Source: Planctomycetota bacterium (GTDB lineage: Bacteria > Planctomycetota > OFTM77). From it: DNA of 50,976 nt. Of this stretch, positions 31,916-39,960 are shown in pieces. The notes under the pieces are model-generated. The model was not told the DNA's origin, searched no databases, and saw nothing but the letters and a program-made list of their open reading frames with translations. The DNA lies in the NCBI GenBank assembly GCA_029260795.1, contig JAJDCO010000073.1:1-50976 (forward strand), read 5' to 3'. The position numbers were made by a program, and so were the translations under genes. Position 1 is the stretch's first letter; each line of letters begins with the position of its first letter.

Positions 31916-32118
31916 CGTTGATCCTCCTGAGCGTCGTACGGCAACCGAATCGGTGTGCACTCGGGAGGAGAAGTGTCGCCGGCGGATTCCCTCGCGATTT
32001 CCTGACGATCGGATCGGGGGTGTCTGCTCAGGGGAGGGGACGGCGCTTCGCAAGACGGCGAGGATGGCAAGTGGATGGAAGGATCGGGGGGGCCGAGAAC
32101 AAGCGCGGCCTCGGCGGA

Positions 32119-32487
32119 TCAGCGAGCCGCGGTCGTCCAGGTCTTCAGCATCGGGGTCGGGTCGGTGAGGCCAGCGGCGTTGCGGGAGCGGACCTCCAGT
32201 CGGTGCTCGCCTTCGGCCTGCTCATCGAGCTCGAGGATCGACCGGGCTGTAGTCCATACGCCGCCATCGAGGCGAGTCTCGTAGCGGACGCCGGCTTGGT
32301 CGGAGGCGAAGCGGAAGCTCGCCGTTGCGGCGTCGGTCGAAGAAGCAACGATGAGCGTCTCCGGAGTCGGGGGCTCTTCGGTGCGTTCCCAGGCGAGGAG
32401 GAGTGAGGTGGTGACGCCGACCAGGAGGCCGGCGGTGAGCTTCATCGCGCAGCGGCAGAGGGCCTTGGGGGTCGGCTGGGTGTTCAT
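32119..32487 (-). CDS. small membrane-anchored protein of unknown function
   Basis: A 122-residue protein with an N-terminal membrane segment or signal (about 15-33, LTAGLLVGVTTSLLLAW) and a beta-rich domain (FRFASDQAGVRYETRLDGGVW, LEVRSRNAAGLTDPTP) that resembles a single fibronectin-type-III-like or Ig-like unit of the chitobiase/Y_Y_Y kind. No family is assigned. The ATG at 32485-32487 is chosen for GGAG seven bases upstream; the longer frame upstream is low-complexity Arg/Pro. It ends 203 bp before the giant lipoprotein gene on the same strand, and its last 84 bases are copied at 23745-23828. Confidence 0.65.
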   Translation of the reverse strand: MNTQPTPKALCRCAMKLTAGLLVGVTTSLLLAWERTEEPPTPETLIVASSTDAATASFRFASDQAGVRYETRLDGGVWTTARSILELDEQAEGEHRLEVRSRNAAGLTDPTPMLKTWTTAAR

Positions 32488-32820
32488 CTCGTCGCTCCAG
32501 GTTGCTTTCTCGTGCGTGGGGCGGCTTCGATCGCCGCCGCCACTCGATGGAGGCCTTCGAGGCCGGCGAACCGAACCGCGTTTCCGAAGAAGCTTCCGAT
32601 TCGCAGTCTCTTGAAGTGGGGGTGACTCCAAGTCAGAGAGCACGGTTTGGCGGAGGCATCCGAAGCCTGTGTGATGGCATTCCTCCAGGATGTGGGTTGG
32701 ACGCCAAGTCTCCGTGGGCCAGTTTGCCTCTTACCCTGTTGGCTGGGGCCTGGTTATGATGTCTCGACCGCACTTTTCTGGATGACGGCGGTGGATCTCA
32801 CCCCAGACTGGGCAAACAGC
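32488..32820. other. divergent intergenic region
   Basis: About 330 bases between the small anchored protein (minus) and the ECF sigma gene (plus). Promoters for both are expected, but no pair of boxes with proper spacing stands out. An open frame extends the sigma gene upstream through 32647 without a good start or family match. Confidence 0.4.
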
Positions 32821-33465
32821 ATGGAACAACCCGAGCAGACTCGGATGCTCCTGAGTCGGTGGCACCGCGGCGAAACCGATGCGCTCGACGGATTGCTCGC
32901 CCGGGACCTGGATTGGATTCAGCGCCACGTTCGGCGCCGACTCGGCTGGAAGCTTCGCCAGAAGGCCGAGACCAACGACATCATCCAGGAAGCCGTCTTG
33001 GAGTTCCTGCGCTACGGCCCGCGATTCGTCATCTCGAATCGCGCGCACTTCCGCGCGCTGCTCTCCCAGATCGTCGAGAACGTCCTGCGTCACCAGAACC
33101 GATGGTTCACTCGGCGCCGCCGAGACATGGGGCGTGAGGAGGTGATGCCCGAGGAGTCGGTCATCGACCTCGACGGCCGCGGAGCGGACCGACCGAGCAT
33201 GGTCGCACAGCAGAACGAGCAAGAAGCGTGGTTGCGGCTTGGGCTGGAGCTCTTGGATCCCGAAGACCAGAAGGTCATCGTGTTGCGCAACTGGGACGAG
33301 CTGTCCTTCGCCGACATCGGTCAAAAGCTCGAGATCGGTGAGGACGCGGCTCGCATGCGCTACAACCGCGCTCTCCCAAAGCTCGCCTACAAGATCCGCG
33401 ACCTACGGGAAGGCCGTATCGACCCGTCGCCTGAGTTGACAGACGAAGCCGAAGGAGTCGGCTGA
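32821..33465 (+). CDS. ECF-type sigma-70 factor (planctomycete class)
   Basis: A 214-residue sigma factor. Region 2 spans about residues 15-95 (LLSRWHRGETDALDGLLARD, FLRYGPRFVISNRAHFRALL, IVENVLRHQNRWF) and region 4 about 140-195 (LLDPEDQKVIVLRNWDELSF, DIGQKLEIGEDAARMRYNRA). The GPRFVIS...FRALL block is characteristic of a sigma group seen mainly in Planctomycetota. The ATG at 32821 gives the usual short N-terminus; an in-frame ATG at 32782 is an alternative, and neither has a strong ribosome site. It faces a Ser/Thr kinase gene across a repeat array; sigma/kinase neighbours are common in the phylum, which hints at control by phosphorylation. Confidence 0.88.
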   Translation: MEQPEQTRMLLSRWHRGETDALDGLLARDLDWIQRHVRRRLGWKLRQKAETNDIIQEAVLEFLRYGPRFVISNRAHFRALLSQIVENVLRHQNRWFTRRRRDMGREEVMPEESVIDLDGRGADRPSMVAQQNEQEAWLRLGLELLDPEDQKVIVLRNWDELSFADIGQKLEIGEDAARMRYNRALPKLAYKIRDLREGRIDPSPELTDEAEGVG

Positions 33466-33570
33466 ACGGTGAGGTGAGCGTTCCGGTTTGTGAACGTCCC
33501 GCTTACTAGCTCACGTCGTATCGGTTGCCGAGGAGCGCTTCGTCCTCGTTGGCCGCTCGCGGGGTTTCGC

Positions 33571-33718
33571 GCCGCGTCATCGTGCGCGGCTCTGTTGGAA
33601 TGACATCGTGCCGCGTCATCGTGCGCGGGCCTGCCGGAGTGACATCGCGGGGCGTCATCGTGCGCGGGCCTGTCGGAGTGACATCGCGGCGCGTTATCGT
33701 GCGCGGCTGTGCCGGCTG
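33571..33718. repeat. 39-bp tandem repeat between convergent sigma and kinase genes
   Basis: GCGTCATCGTGCGCGG or a close variant starts at 33574, 33613, 33652 and 33691 (the last with GCGTTATC), a strict 39-base period for almost four copies. The array begins about 110 bases after the sigma stop and ends 5 bases before the kinase stop. It is not in frame with either gene, although it is open on the minus strand in another frame. Confidence 0.9.
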
Positions 33719-33722
33719 CTTG

Positions 33723-35741
33723 TCACCGGTTCTCGGTGAGCTCTTCCAGGAGGGCTTGATCCCCGAGCTCGAGGCGGGCGACGATCTCCAGTCTTCGGGC
33801 CAGCTCACGGTGATCTTCGGTGGCGTCTTCGGGAACGCGGTCGAGCATCTCGACGGCTGCTTCGTAGGCCTCGATGTCGATGAGCCGAGAGATGTGCGCC
33901 AGCCAACGATGGACTGGCGTGTTGGCCTCGCCCACCATGACCGGCTCGCTCGGAATCTCGTCGCTCGCCAAGACCTTGAAGAAGAGCTGGTCGCCACTGC
34001 TCACGTCCGGTGCTCGTTGGGAGAGTGAGTCGGACGGGGTGAGGTACCACGCATAGTCGCCCGGCTCGAGCGCGAGATCTTCGGGGAGCTCGAACTGTGT
34101 GACACCCGGCTCGGTCTGCTTGACGGGAAGGCGGATCTTGGCGCTGAAGTCGATCGGATCCGTGAGCGGCAGCAGCTCGAGCATCGCCTCTCCGGGCCTC
34201 TCGAGCTCGGGGAGCCGGAACCGGAAGACCGGGCGCCCGCTCAGGACGTTGAACTTGGGGCCGACGAGGCGAGGACCTTCGTTCTCGCTTGCGCCTCGAA
34301 GCGCTTGGAGTCGCTCTCGAAACTGTGCGGCGAGAACGGCAGGCGCAGTCCGAGCCAGCTCGAGGTTCTTCTCGCCCAGGACCTCGGCAGCTTCAGCCAG
34401 GTCCGTCGGGTCTGGCGCACCGCCCGATTGCGAGGCGATGAGGACTCGAGACAAGGCATCCATCCGCTGGGAGACATCCTTGAGCTCGTCGGCGCGCTCC
34501 TGCAGGTCGGCGCGATCTCGGAGTGTCCAAGCCAGAATCGACCCGGCCACGAGGAGAGTGATCGTCGCGGCGCTCAGGCCCTTGTGACGTTGAGAGAGAC
34601 GGAGCAGGCGGTAGGTCCAGCTCATCGGTCGCGCGAGGATCGGCTCTCGGTTCAGGTAACGTCGAAGGTCGGCGGCGAGGTCGGCGGCGGTCGTGTAGCG
34701 CTGAGAGGGCTCGCAGCGTGCGGCCTTGGTGACAATGGTCGCCAGATCGGTCGGGATGTTCGGGTTGAGCCGCTGCGGGTCGGGGATTTCTTCCTCTTGG
34801 ATCCGGCTGAGCACGGTCTGTATCGAGCCGTCATGAAACGGGGGATGCCCGCAGAGGAGCTCGTAGAGAGTCACTCCGAGCGCATAGACGTCCGAGCGTC
34901 CGTCGAGATCCTTGTCTCCGGCCGCCTGCTCGGGAGACATGTAGAAGGGCGTGCCGAGGACCTCTCCTGTATACGAGACATCACTGGACGGCTCGGTGCT
35001 GGCGTCGACGAGCTTGGCGAGCCCGAAGTCGGTAACTCGGGGCGTGCCGTCGGGCTCGAGCAGGATGTTCGAGGGCTTGATGTCCCGGTGGATGACGCCT
35101 TGCTCGTGCGCATAGGCCAGGGCGTCGGCGACTTGTTGCGCCAGCCGAGCCAAGGAATCGAACTCACTCGGGGTTCGCGGCAAGCCTGCTCGCTCGCGAA
35201 TCCGGCTGCTCAACGACTCGCCCGTGATGAGCTCCATCGCAAAGTAGGCCAGGCCGGCATCGTCTCCGATGGTGTAGATCGCGACCAGGTTCGGGTGCCG
35301 CAGGCGAGCGGCGGCTTGAGCCTCCCGTCGAAAGCGCTCGGTGCGGCTGGCGAGGAGCGCGAAGGTCGCCGGCAGGATCTTGACGGCGACCCGGCGTCCC
35401 AAGGAGATCTGAATCGCTTCGTAGACGACGCCCATGCCACCGCGGCCGATCAAGTGCTCGAGGCGGAAATCACCCAAGACTCGGCCGTCGAGGCGAGGGC
35501 CCGACTCCGCGATCAGGGGGGACGTTTCGCCGGTTCCCGGGGATTGCGTCGCATGCTCAACCATCGGGGCGAGGAACTCACGCAGCTCCTCTCGATCCTC
35601 CAGCACGCGCTCGCCGTCTTGGGTCATCTGGCTGTCGTCGAGGTCGAGGAATGCGTCGATCGCCTCACCGAGCTTTCGGATCCGGTCACCGTCCATGAGG
35701 TACGCCAAATCGTGAGGTTGTGGGGTGTGAACGCAGGCCAT
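33723..35741 (-). CDS. membrane Ser/Thr protein kinase
   Basis: The 672-residue protein has an N-terminal acidic segment (1-85), a Hanks-type kinase domain at about 90-365 with glycine loop GRGGMGVVY (99-107), Lys121, Asp220 in HRDIKPSN, Asp238 of DFG and the [10 protein letters not shown] activation segment, then one membrane helix (about 388-406). The C-terminal region of about 260 residues has a coiled part and a beta-sandwich ([20 protein letters not shown]). All catalytic residues are present. The ATG at 35739-35741 is chosen because the N-terminus is then acidic and free of the Arg-rich low-complexity extension; GAGAG lies upstream. It is convergent with the ECF sigma gene and divergent from the MgtC-like gene. 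Confidence 0.92.
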   Translation of the reverse strand: MACVHTPQPHDLAYLMDGDRIRKLGEAIDAFLDLDDSQMTQDGERVLEDREELREFLAPMVEHATQSPGTGETSPLIAESGPRLDGRVLGDFRLEHLIGRGGMGVVYEAIQISLGRRVAVKILPATFALLASRTERFRREAQAAARLRHPNLVAIYTIGDDAGLAYFAMELITGESLSSRIRERAGLPRTPSEFDSLARLAQQVADALAYAHEQGVIHRDIKPSNILLEPDGTPRVTDFGLAKLVDASTEPSSDVSYTGEVLGTPFYMSPEQAAGDKDLDGRSDVYALGVTLYELLCGHPPFHDGSIQTVLSRIQEEEIPDPQRLNPNIPTDLATIVTKAARCEPSQRYTTAADLAADLRRYLNREPILARPMSWTYRLLRLSQRHKGLSAATITLLVAGSILAWTLRDRADLQERADELKDVSQRMDALSRVLIASQSGGAPDPTDLAEAAEVLGEKNLELARTAPAVLAAQFRERLQALRGASENEGPRLVGPKFNVLSGRPVFRFRLPELERPGEAMLELLPLTDPIDFSAKIRLPVKQTEPGVTQFELPEDLALEPGDYAWYLTPSDSLSQRAPDVSSGDQLFFKVLASDEIPSEPVMVGEANTPVHRWLAHISRLIDIEAYEAAVEMLDRVPEDATEDHRELARRLEIVARLELGDQALLEELTENR

Positions 35742-35997
35742 CCAGTCCGACTCTCGCCAGGCTTCTTGGTCGGGAAAGGCCCGTCGAATGGGTGACCGAA
35801 CCGCGATTGTGAACTTTTTCGTGCGGGTCCCCAAGGGCAAGGTCCGAGGAAGGATCGGCGGCCTCCGTGCGCTTCTGGCTGTCGGTGAATCGAGAGAGGC
35901 CCAACCGGGATCAAGGCGCACTTGAAAACGATCGACCCGAGCCGGAAGCTCAGAAGCCATCGCTTCGATCACCCGAGTTCTGGATGAGGGGTCCGCT

Positions 35998-37242
35998 GTG
36001 GATTGGGAGCTCACGAGGTCACTGGCGATCACGCTCGGCGTCGGCCTTCTCATTGGAATCCAGAGGGAGTGGGCCGAGAAGCGGGTCGCCGGGATTCGCA
36101 CCTTCCCGCTCATCGCGTTGTTCGGCTTCCTGTGTGGGCTGGGTAGCGAGAGCTATGGACCGTGGCTCGTACCGACGGGGCTCGGCACGATCGCGGCACT
36201 GCTGTACGTCGTCAATCGCAACTCCGCGCTCTTGAACCCCAATGGAGGCCTCGGCATCACGACCGAGGTCGCCGTGCTCTTGATGTATCTCCTGGGCGCG
36301 CTCATCGCAGTCGGGCAGGTGACGTTGGCTGTCGTCGTGACCGGGATCGTCGCGGTGCTGCTGCACCTCAAGCGCGGGATGCATGGCTTCGTCGCGCGGA
36401 TCGGCAACGAGGAGTTTCGAGCGCTGATTCGATTGATCCTGATCGGCATGATCATCCTACCGATCCTGCCGGATCGCGGCTTCGGACCGTTTGCGGTTTG
36501 GAACCCGTTCCGAATCTGGTTGATCGTAGTGCTGATCGTCGGCATCAGCTTGGCGGCCTTCGTCGTTCGACGTCTGCTGAGTCGACGGGCCGGCGTCCTG
36601 TGGGGTGGACTTCTCGGCGGGCTCATCTCGAGCACGGCAATCACCATCAGCACCTCGCGGGAGTCCCGACGACAGCCGGGCACCTCGGTCAGCGCCGCGG
36701 TCGTCGTCATGATCGCGTCGACCGTTTCGCTGGCGCGTATCTTGGTCGAGATCGCGGTCGTGGCTCCGTCCGCATTGGCATTCGCTGGACCGCCGCTCGG
36801 CGCCCTCTTCGTCTGGATGACCCTCTTGTCCGCGCTCATCTTCTTCCGCAGTCACCGGCAGCTCGAGGCGCCGAGTGAAAAGGAGTCGCCACCGGGTGAC
36901 CTCGGCGCCTCCATCGTCTTCGCACTGCTGTATGCGGGAGTGCTGTTCGGCGTCGCCGTCGTGCAGCAGCGATTCGGAGACCGGACGCTGTTCGTGGTCG
37001 CGGGGCTGTCGGGGCTGACGGACGTGGATGCCATCACCCTCTCGGTTGCCGAGCTGATGACCGATCACGATCTCGATCCGGGAGTCGGCTGGCGAGCGAT
37101 CTTGATCGCGGCCGCCGCAAACCTCGGATTCAAGGGTGCGGTCGCCGCCGTCATGGGCTCGGGGAAGCTGGCGGCTCAGCTCGCCCTGCTCTTCGGACTC
37201 TCGATCGCCGGCGCCGCCGCGATCTTCTTTCTCTGGCCGTGA
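35998..37242 (+). CDS. DUF4010 / MgtC-like integral membrane protein
   Basis: A 414-residue protein with about ten to eleven predicted membrane helices. The N-terminal part has the MgtC/SapB-like signature (ITLGVGLLIGIQREW, AGIRTFPLIALFGFL, VLLMYLLGALIAVGQ), and the C-terminal DUF4010 part has GGLISSTAITIS and GLSGLTDVDAITLSVAEL. Its substrate is unknown; relatives are proposed to act in magnesium or other ion homeostasis. The GTG at 35998 has GAGGGG seven bases upstream. The 256-bp gap to the divergent kinase gene should hold both promoters. Confidence 0.88.
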   Translation: MDWELTRSLAITLGVGLLIGIQREWAEKRVAGIRTFPLIALFGFLCGLGSESYGPWLVPTGLGTIAALLYVVNRNSALLNPNGGLGITTEVAVLLMYLLGALIAVGQVTLAVVVTGIVAVLLHLKRGMHGFVARIGNEEFRALIRLILIGMIILPILPDRGFGPFAVWNPFRIWLIVVLIVGISLAAFVVRRLLSRRAGVLWGGLLGGLISSTAITISTSRESRRQPGTSVSAAVVVMIASTVSLARILVEIAVVAPSALAFAGPPLGALFVWMTLLSALIFFRSHRQLEAPSEKESPPGDLGASIVFALLYAGVLFGVAVVQQRFGDRTLFVVAGLSGLTDVDAITLSVAELMTDHDLDPGVGWRAILIAAAANLGFKGAVAAVMGSGKLAAQLALLFGLSIAGAAAIFFLWP

Positions 37243-37263
37243 GTGGGCGGAGTCGCGAGCCCG

Positions 37264-37301
37264 AAAAAACGAGGGCCGGTCAGCTCGGCTGACCGGCCCT
37301 C
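37264..37301 (-). terminator. intrinsic terminator of the SPFH operon
   Basis: A 14-bp perfect stem, GAGGGCCGGTCAGC / GCTGACCGGCCCTC (37271-37284 and 37288-37301), followed on the minus strand by a run of six T residues (37264-37269). It lies about 230 bases beyond the stop of the second SPFH gene. It may also block read-through from the MgtC-like gene ending at 37242 on the other strand. Confidence 0.75.
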
Positions 37302-37534
37302 AATACGAACTCGCCTTCTTCCGGGATCCCGAAGCGTTCCCCATCTGAGAAGCCAATGTGCCGGCCTCGCGAGAGGCGGCACGTCGGCTTGCGGGCGAGC
37401 CTCCCGAAGAAGGCTCGTATCGCTCTCACCTTCTAAGAGCGAGAAGTGGGGGTACCGGGGGCCTGGTTTTTTTGAGGCGAGGAGATTCCTTCACCATCTT
37501 GGCGCAGTCTAGGCATGTAAGTCGTTTTATGTGG

Positions 37535-38614
37535 TTACTTATCTTCGCCGGCGGTGCTCTTGAGATCGATGGTCCGTCCCAGGATCTTCTCGAGAGTCTG
37601 CTCGACGTCGAAGGGGTTCCAGGCGTTGGTGTTGATCTGGATCGCTCCGAGCTCGATACCCTCGATCATCTTCTTGGCGATCAAGAACTCGCCACCCGCC
37701 TTTGCGTAGGCGGCGTTGATTCGCATTTCACCCTCGGCGCGCGCCTTGTCGATCGCGAGCTGGCCCTCGGAGACCGCCGACTTGGCATAAGCGTCGGCTT
37801 CGGAGAGGACCCGACGGGTGTAGAGCTCGGTATCACCCTCGATCTCGCGCATCGCCTTCTCGGTCTCGGACTGGATGCGCAGGATCTCTTTCTCGCGCTC
37901 CTGGGTGATCTTCTTCACCAGGGCTTCGGTGTCCTTCTCGATCTTCTGCGTCGCCGCCTGAGCGTTCTCGGCCACGGTGAGCGCTTCGTTGAGCGTGCGC
38001 TGCTGATCGTAGAGCTGACGATCGAGCAGCTTCTCTTCGAAGTTCGGATCGTAGACGACCTTTCTCACCAACACGTCCACGACCTCGATCGACTCCTCTT
38101 TGAGCGACAGGTTCAGAGCCGTCGCGGCGATGCGCGCTTGCTCGACGCGCTTGTCCGAATCGAAGAAGTCCTCGGTCTCCATGTCCGACATGGTCTCCCA
38201 GATGTTCTTCACCGCCTGGGCTCGGGTGAAATCGCGGAAGCGTTCGATGCTTCGTCCCGTCGCTCGCGCGACCTTCCACGCCTTCGTGTCGCCGGTCTCG
38301 TCATCTCGACCGATCTGGTACATGACCGAGATGTCGAGATCGGTCGTGTACTGATCCTTGTCGCGGATCTGGATCGAGTCCCGTTCGGTGAGATCGAGTT
38401 GTTGAATGGTGGGGTCGAGGAGATACAGCTCTTGGAAGATGGGCCAGACCCAGATCATTCCGGGCGGGAGATCGCCTTCTTGGATACCCGTGCGGTCGCT
38501 GCCACCGAAGTTGTTGACGATGATGCCGACGCGGTCGATGGGGACCTTCTCCCAGCCGATCATCATCACGAGCAAGGCAGTCAGAACGACGACGGAGAGG
38601 ATGATCTTCTTCAT
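37535..38614 (-). CDS. SPFH/band-7 protein (HflC-like)
   Basis: A 359-residue membrane-anchored protein: N-terminal helix (about 4-20), SPFH domain (about 22-220; EKVPIDRVGIIVNNFGG, DLDISVMYQIG, ARIAATALNLSLKEESIEVV) and a long charged coiled coil (about 225-310; RTLNEALTVAENAQAATQKI). Such proteins form large oligomeric rings that shape membrane domains; HflK/HflC control FtsH, and others are stomatin or flotillin-like. The ATG overlaps the stop of the upstream SPFH gene by four bases (ATGA), so the two probably make a hetero-oligomer. No ftsH gene is nearby, so a link to FtsH is only a family-based possibility. Confidence 0.88.
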   Translation of the reverse strand: MKKIILSVVVLTALLVMMIGWEKVPIDRVGIIVNNFGGSDRTGIQEGDLPPGMIWVWPIFQELYLLDPTIQQLDLTERDSIQIRDKDQYTTDLDISVMYQIGRDDETGDTKAWKVARATGRSIERFRDFTRAQAVKNIWETMSDMETEDFFDSDKRVEQARIAATALNLSLKEESIEVVDVLVRKVVYDPNFEEKLLDRQLYDQQRTLNEALTVAENAQAATQKIEKDTEALVKKITQEREKEILRIQSETEKAMREIEGDTELYTRRVLSEADAYAKSAVSEGQLAIDKARAEGEMRINAAYAKAGGEFLIAKKMIEGIELGAIQINTNAWNPFDVEQTLEKILGRTIDLKSTAGEDK

Positions 38615-39711
38615 TTTCTGCTCCCGTTCAGCGGGGACTTCCCGGCCGAATCTTCGATCTCGAGTCGGGTCGGTGTCGCGTCGCGGGTGTACGGGCTTCC
38701 GGTCAGCACGACGCCCTGGAACTTGGCGGCGAGTGTCTCGCGGACCAGGCCCAAGCCGGTCTTGGCGTAGGCCTCCGCCAAGGCTTCGACGCCGAGCGCG
38801 CGGTTGCTCAGCTCGGTGAGGAGCGCGGTCGCTTCGTTCTCGAACTGCGTCTTGCGAGCTTCGGCTTCCTTGCGCGTCAAGATGGCGTCGCCATCGGCGA
38901 GCGTCTTCTGTTGAAGCGCCCAGGCGTCGCGCTCGATGAGGCGCTTGGCGGCGTCGCCTTCGGCCTCGATGATGTTGTTGGCCTTGATGCGCTCTTGCTC
39001 GGCCTTGGTCCGGTTCTGCTCCTGGACGTTGCGATCTTGCGCCGACTGCTGGTTCTCGGCGAGCTGCTCGGCTTGCTTGCGCTTCTTGATCAGCTCTTCG
39101 TAGTCATCGTTGTAGTCCCAGTCCGTGGCCGAGACCGTGATGATCTCGATGCCGAGCTCGAAGAGCGCTTGATTCAAGAGCTCCTGAGCTTCTCGGATGC
39201 GTGCCGTGCGCGCCTCGGGCAAGGCGAGCTCGGTGAGATCGAGCTGGCCGAGCGTGTCGCGGATCTTGGTGCGCGCGTAGGCCGCCACGATGTCGTCGAC
39301 CTTGCCCATCTGGAGGCCATACCCGTCGTTGAGACCGATGCGCCGAACGGCATACTCGACACGGCCCGGAGCGACGCGGTAGGTCATCTCGACGTTGGTT
39401 GCGACGGTCGCCCCTTCCCGGGTCTTGATGGCGACCTGTTGCCGCCCTTTCATCGTGAGCGTCTTGGGCGTGATGTCGATCACGTAGACATCGGTGAGGC
39501 CCCACGGAAGGTGAACCTCGATGCCCTCCTCAGCGCGAGTCTGGACGCTGCGGGTGATGTTGTTGATGATCACGCCCGCTTCGCCGGGCTGGATGCGGTC
39601 ATAGCCGCTCGTGATCAAGCTCACCCCGAAGATGACGAGGATGAGAACAGGAGCCCCGGCCTTGACCCAAGGGCCCCAGGTCTCCCAGTTGTTGTCTGAG
39701 TATTGTGCCAT
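38611..39711 (-). CDS. SPFH/band-7 protein (HflK-like)
   Basis: First gene of the pair. The 366-residue protein has an N-terminal cytoplasmic segment, one membrane helix (about 18-36, GAPVLILVIFGVSLITSGY), an SPFH domain (about 38-210; RIQPGEAGVIINNITR, MTYRVAPGRVEYAVRRIG) and a Gln/Glu-rich coiled coil (KKRKQAEQLAENQQSAQDRN). The start ATG has a GGAG motif upstream. The 39712-39960 stretch upstream shows no gene and should hold the promoter, though no convincing boxes are seen. Confidence 0.88.
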   Translation of the reverse strand: MAQYSDNNWETWGPWVKAGAPVLILVIFGVSLITSGYDRIQPGEAGVIINNITRSVQTRAEEGIEVHLPWGLTDVYVIDITPKTLTMKGRQQVAIKTREGATVATNVEMTYRVAPGRVEYAVRRIGLNDGYGLQMGKVDDIVAAYARTKIRDTLGQLDLTELALPEARTARIREAQELLNQALFELGIEIITVSATDWDYNDDYEELIKKRKQAEQLAENQQSAQDRNVQEQNRTKAEQERIKANNIIEAEGDAAKRLIERDAWALQQKTLADGDAILTRKEAEARKTQFENEATALLTELSNRALGVEALAEAYAKTGLGLVRETLAAKFQGVVLTGSPYTRDATPTRLEIEDSAGKSPLNGSRK

Positions 39712-39960
39712 CAGGAGGATCTCCCTTTTCGGCGTTTGGTGAATGCCGCCCCGCTACCCAAGGCGTCGGGTCGTATTCTGCCGCTTTCTCGGACTCGATG
39801 AGCAAGAAAGCTCGGAAGGGAAGATCTTTCGAGTGCGGAAGAGCATTCGCGAGTCGGGCGTGGGCGCTCCAGACCCGCGACATCGGTCGGGACGTGAAAC
39901 GTATTCGCGAGCGAGGCTCGGTGACATCCTGGAAGCGAGAGCGCCTGCACGCCTACGGGC

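Noticed and set aside
37440..37480. A T-run (37467-37473) after a small hairpin on the plus strand
   Set aside because: The hairpin (TCGCTCT/AGAGCGA) is some 25 bases from the T-run, too far for an intrinsic terminator, and there is no plus-strand gene end nearby.
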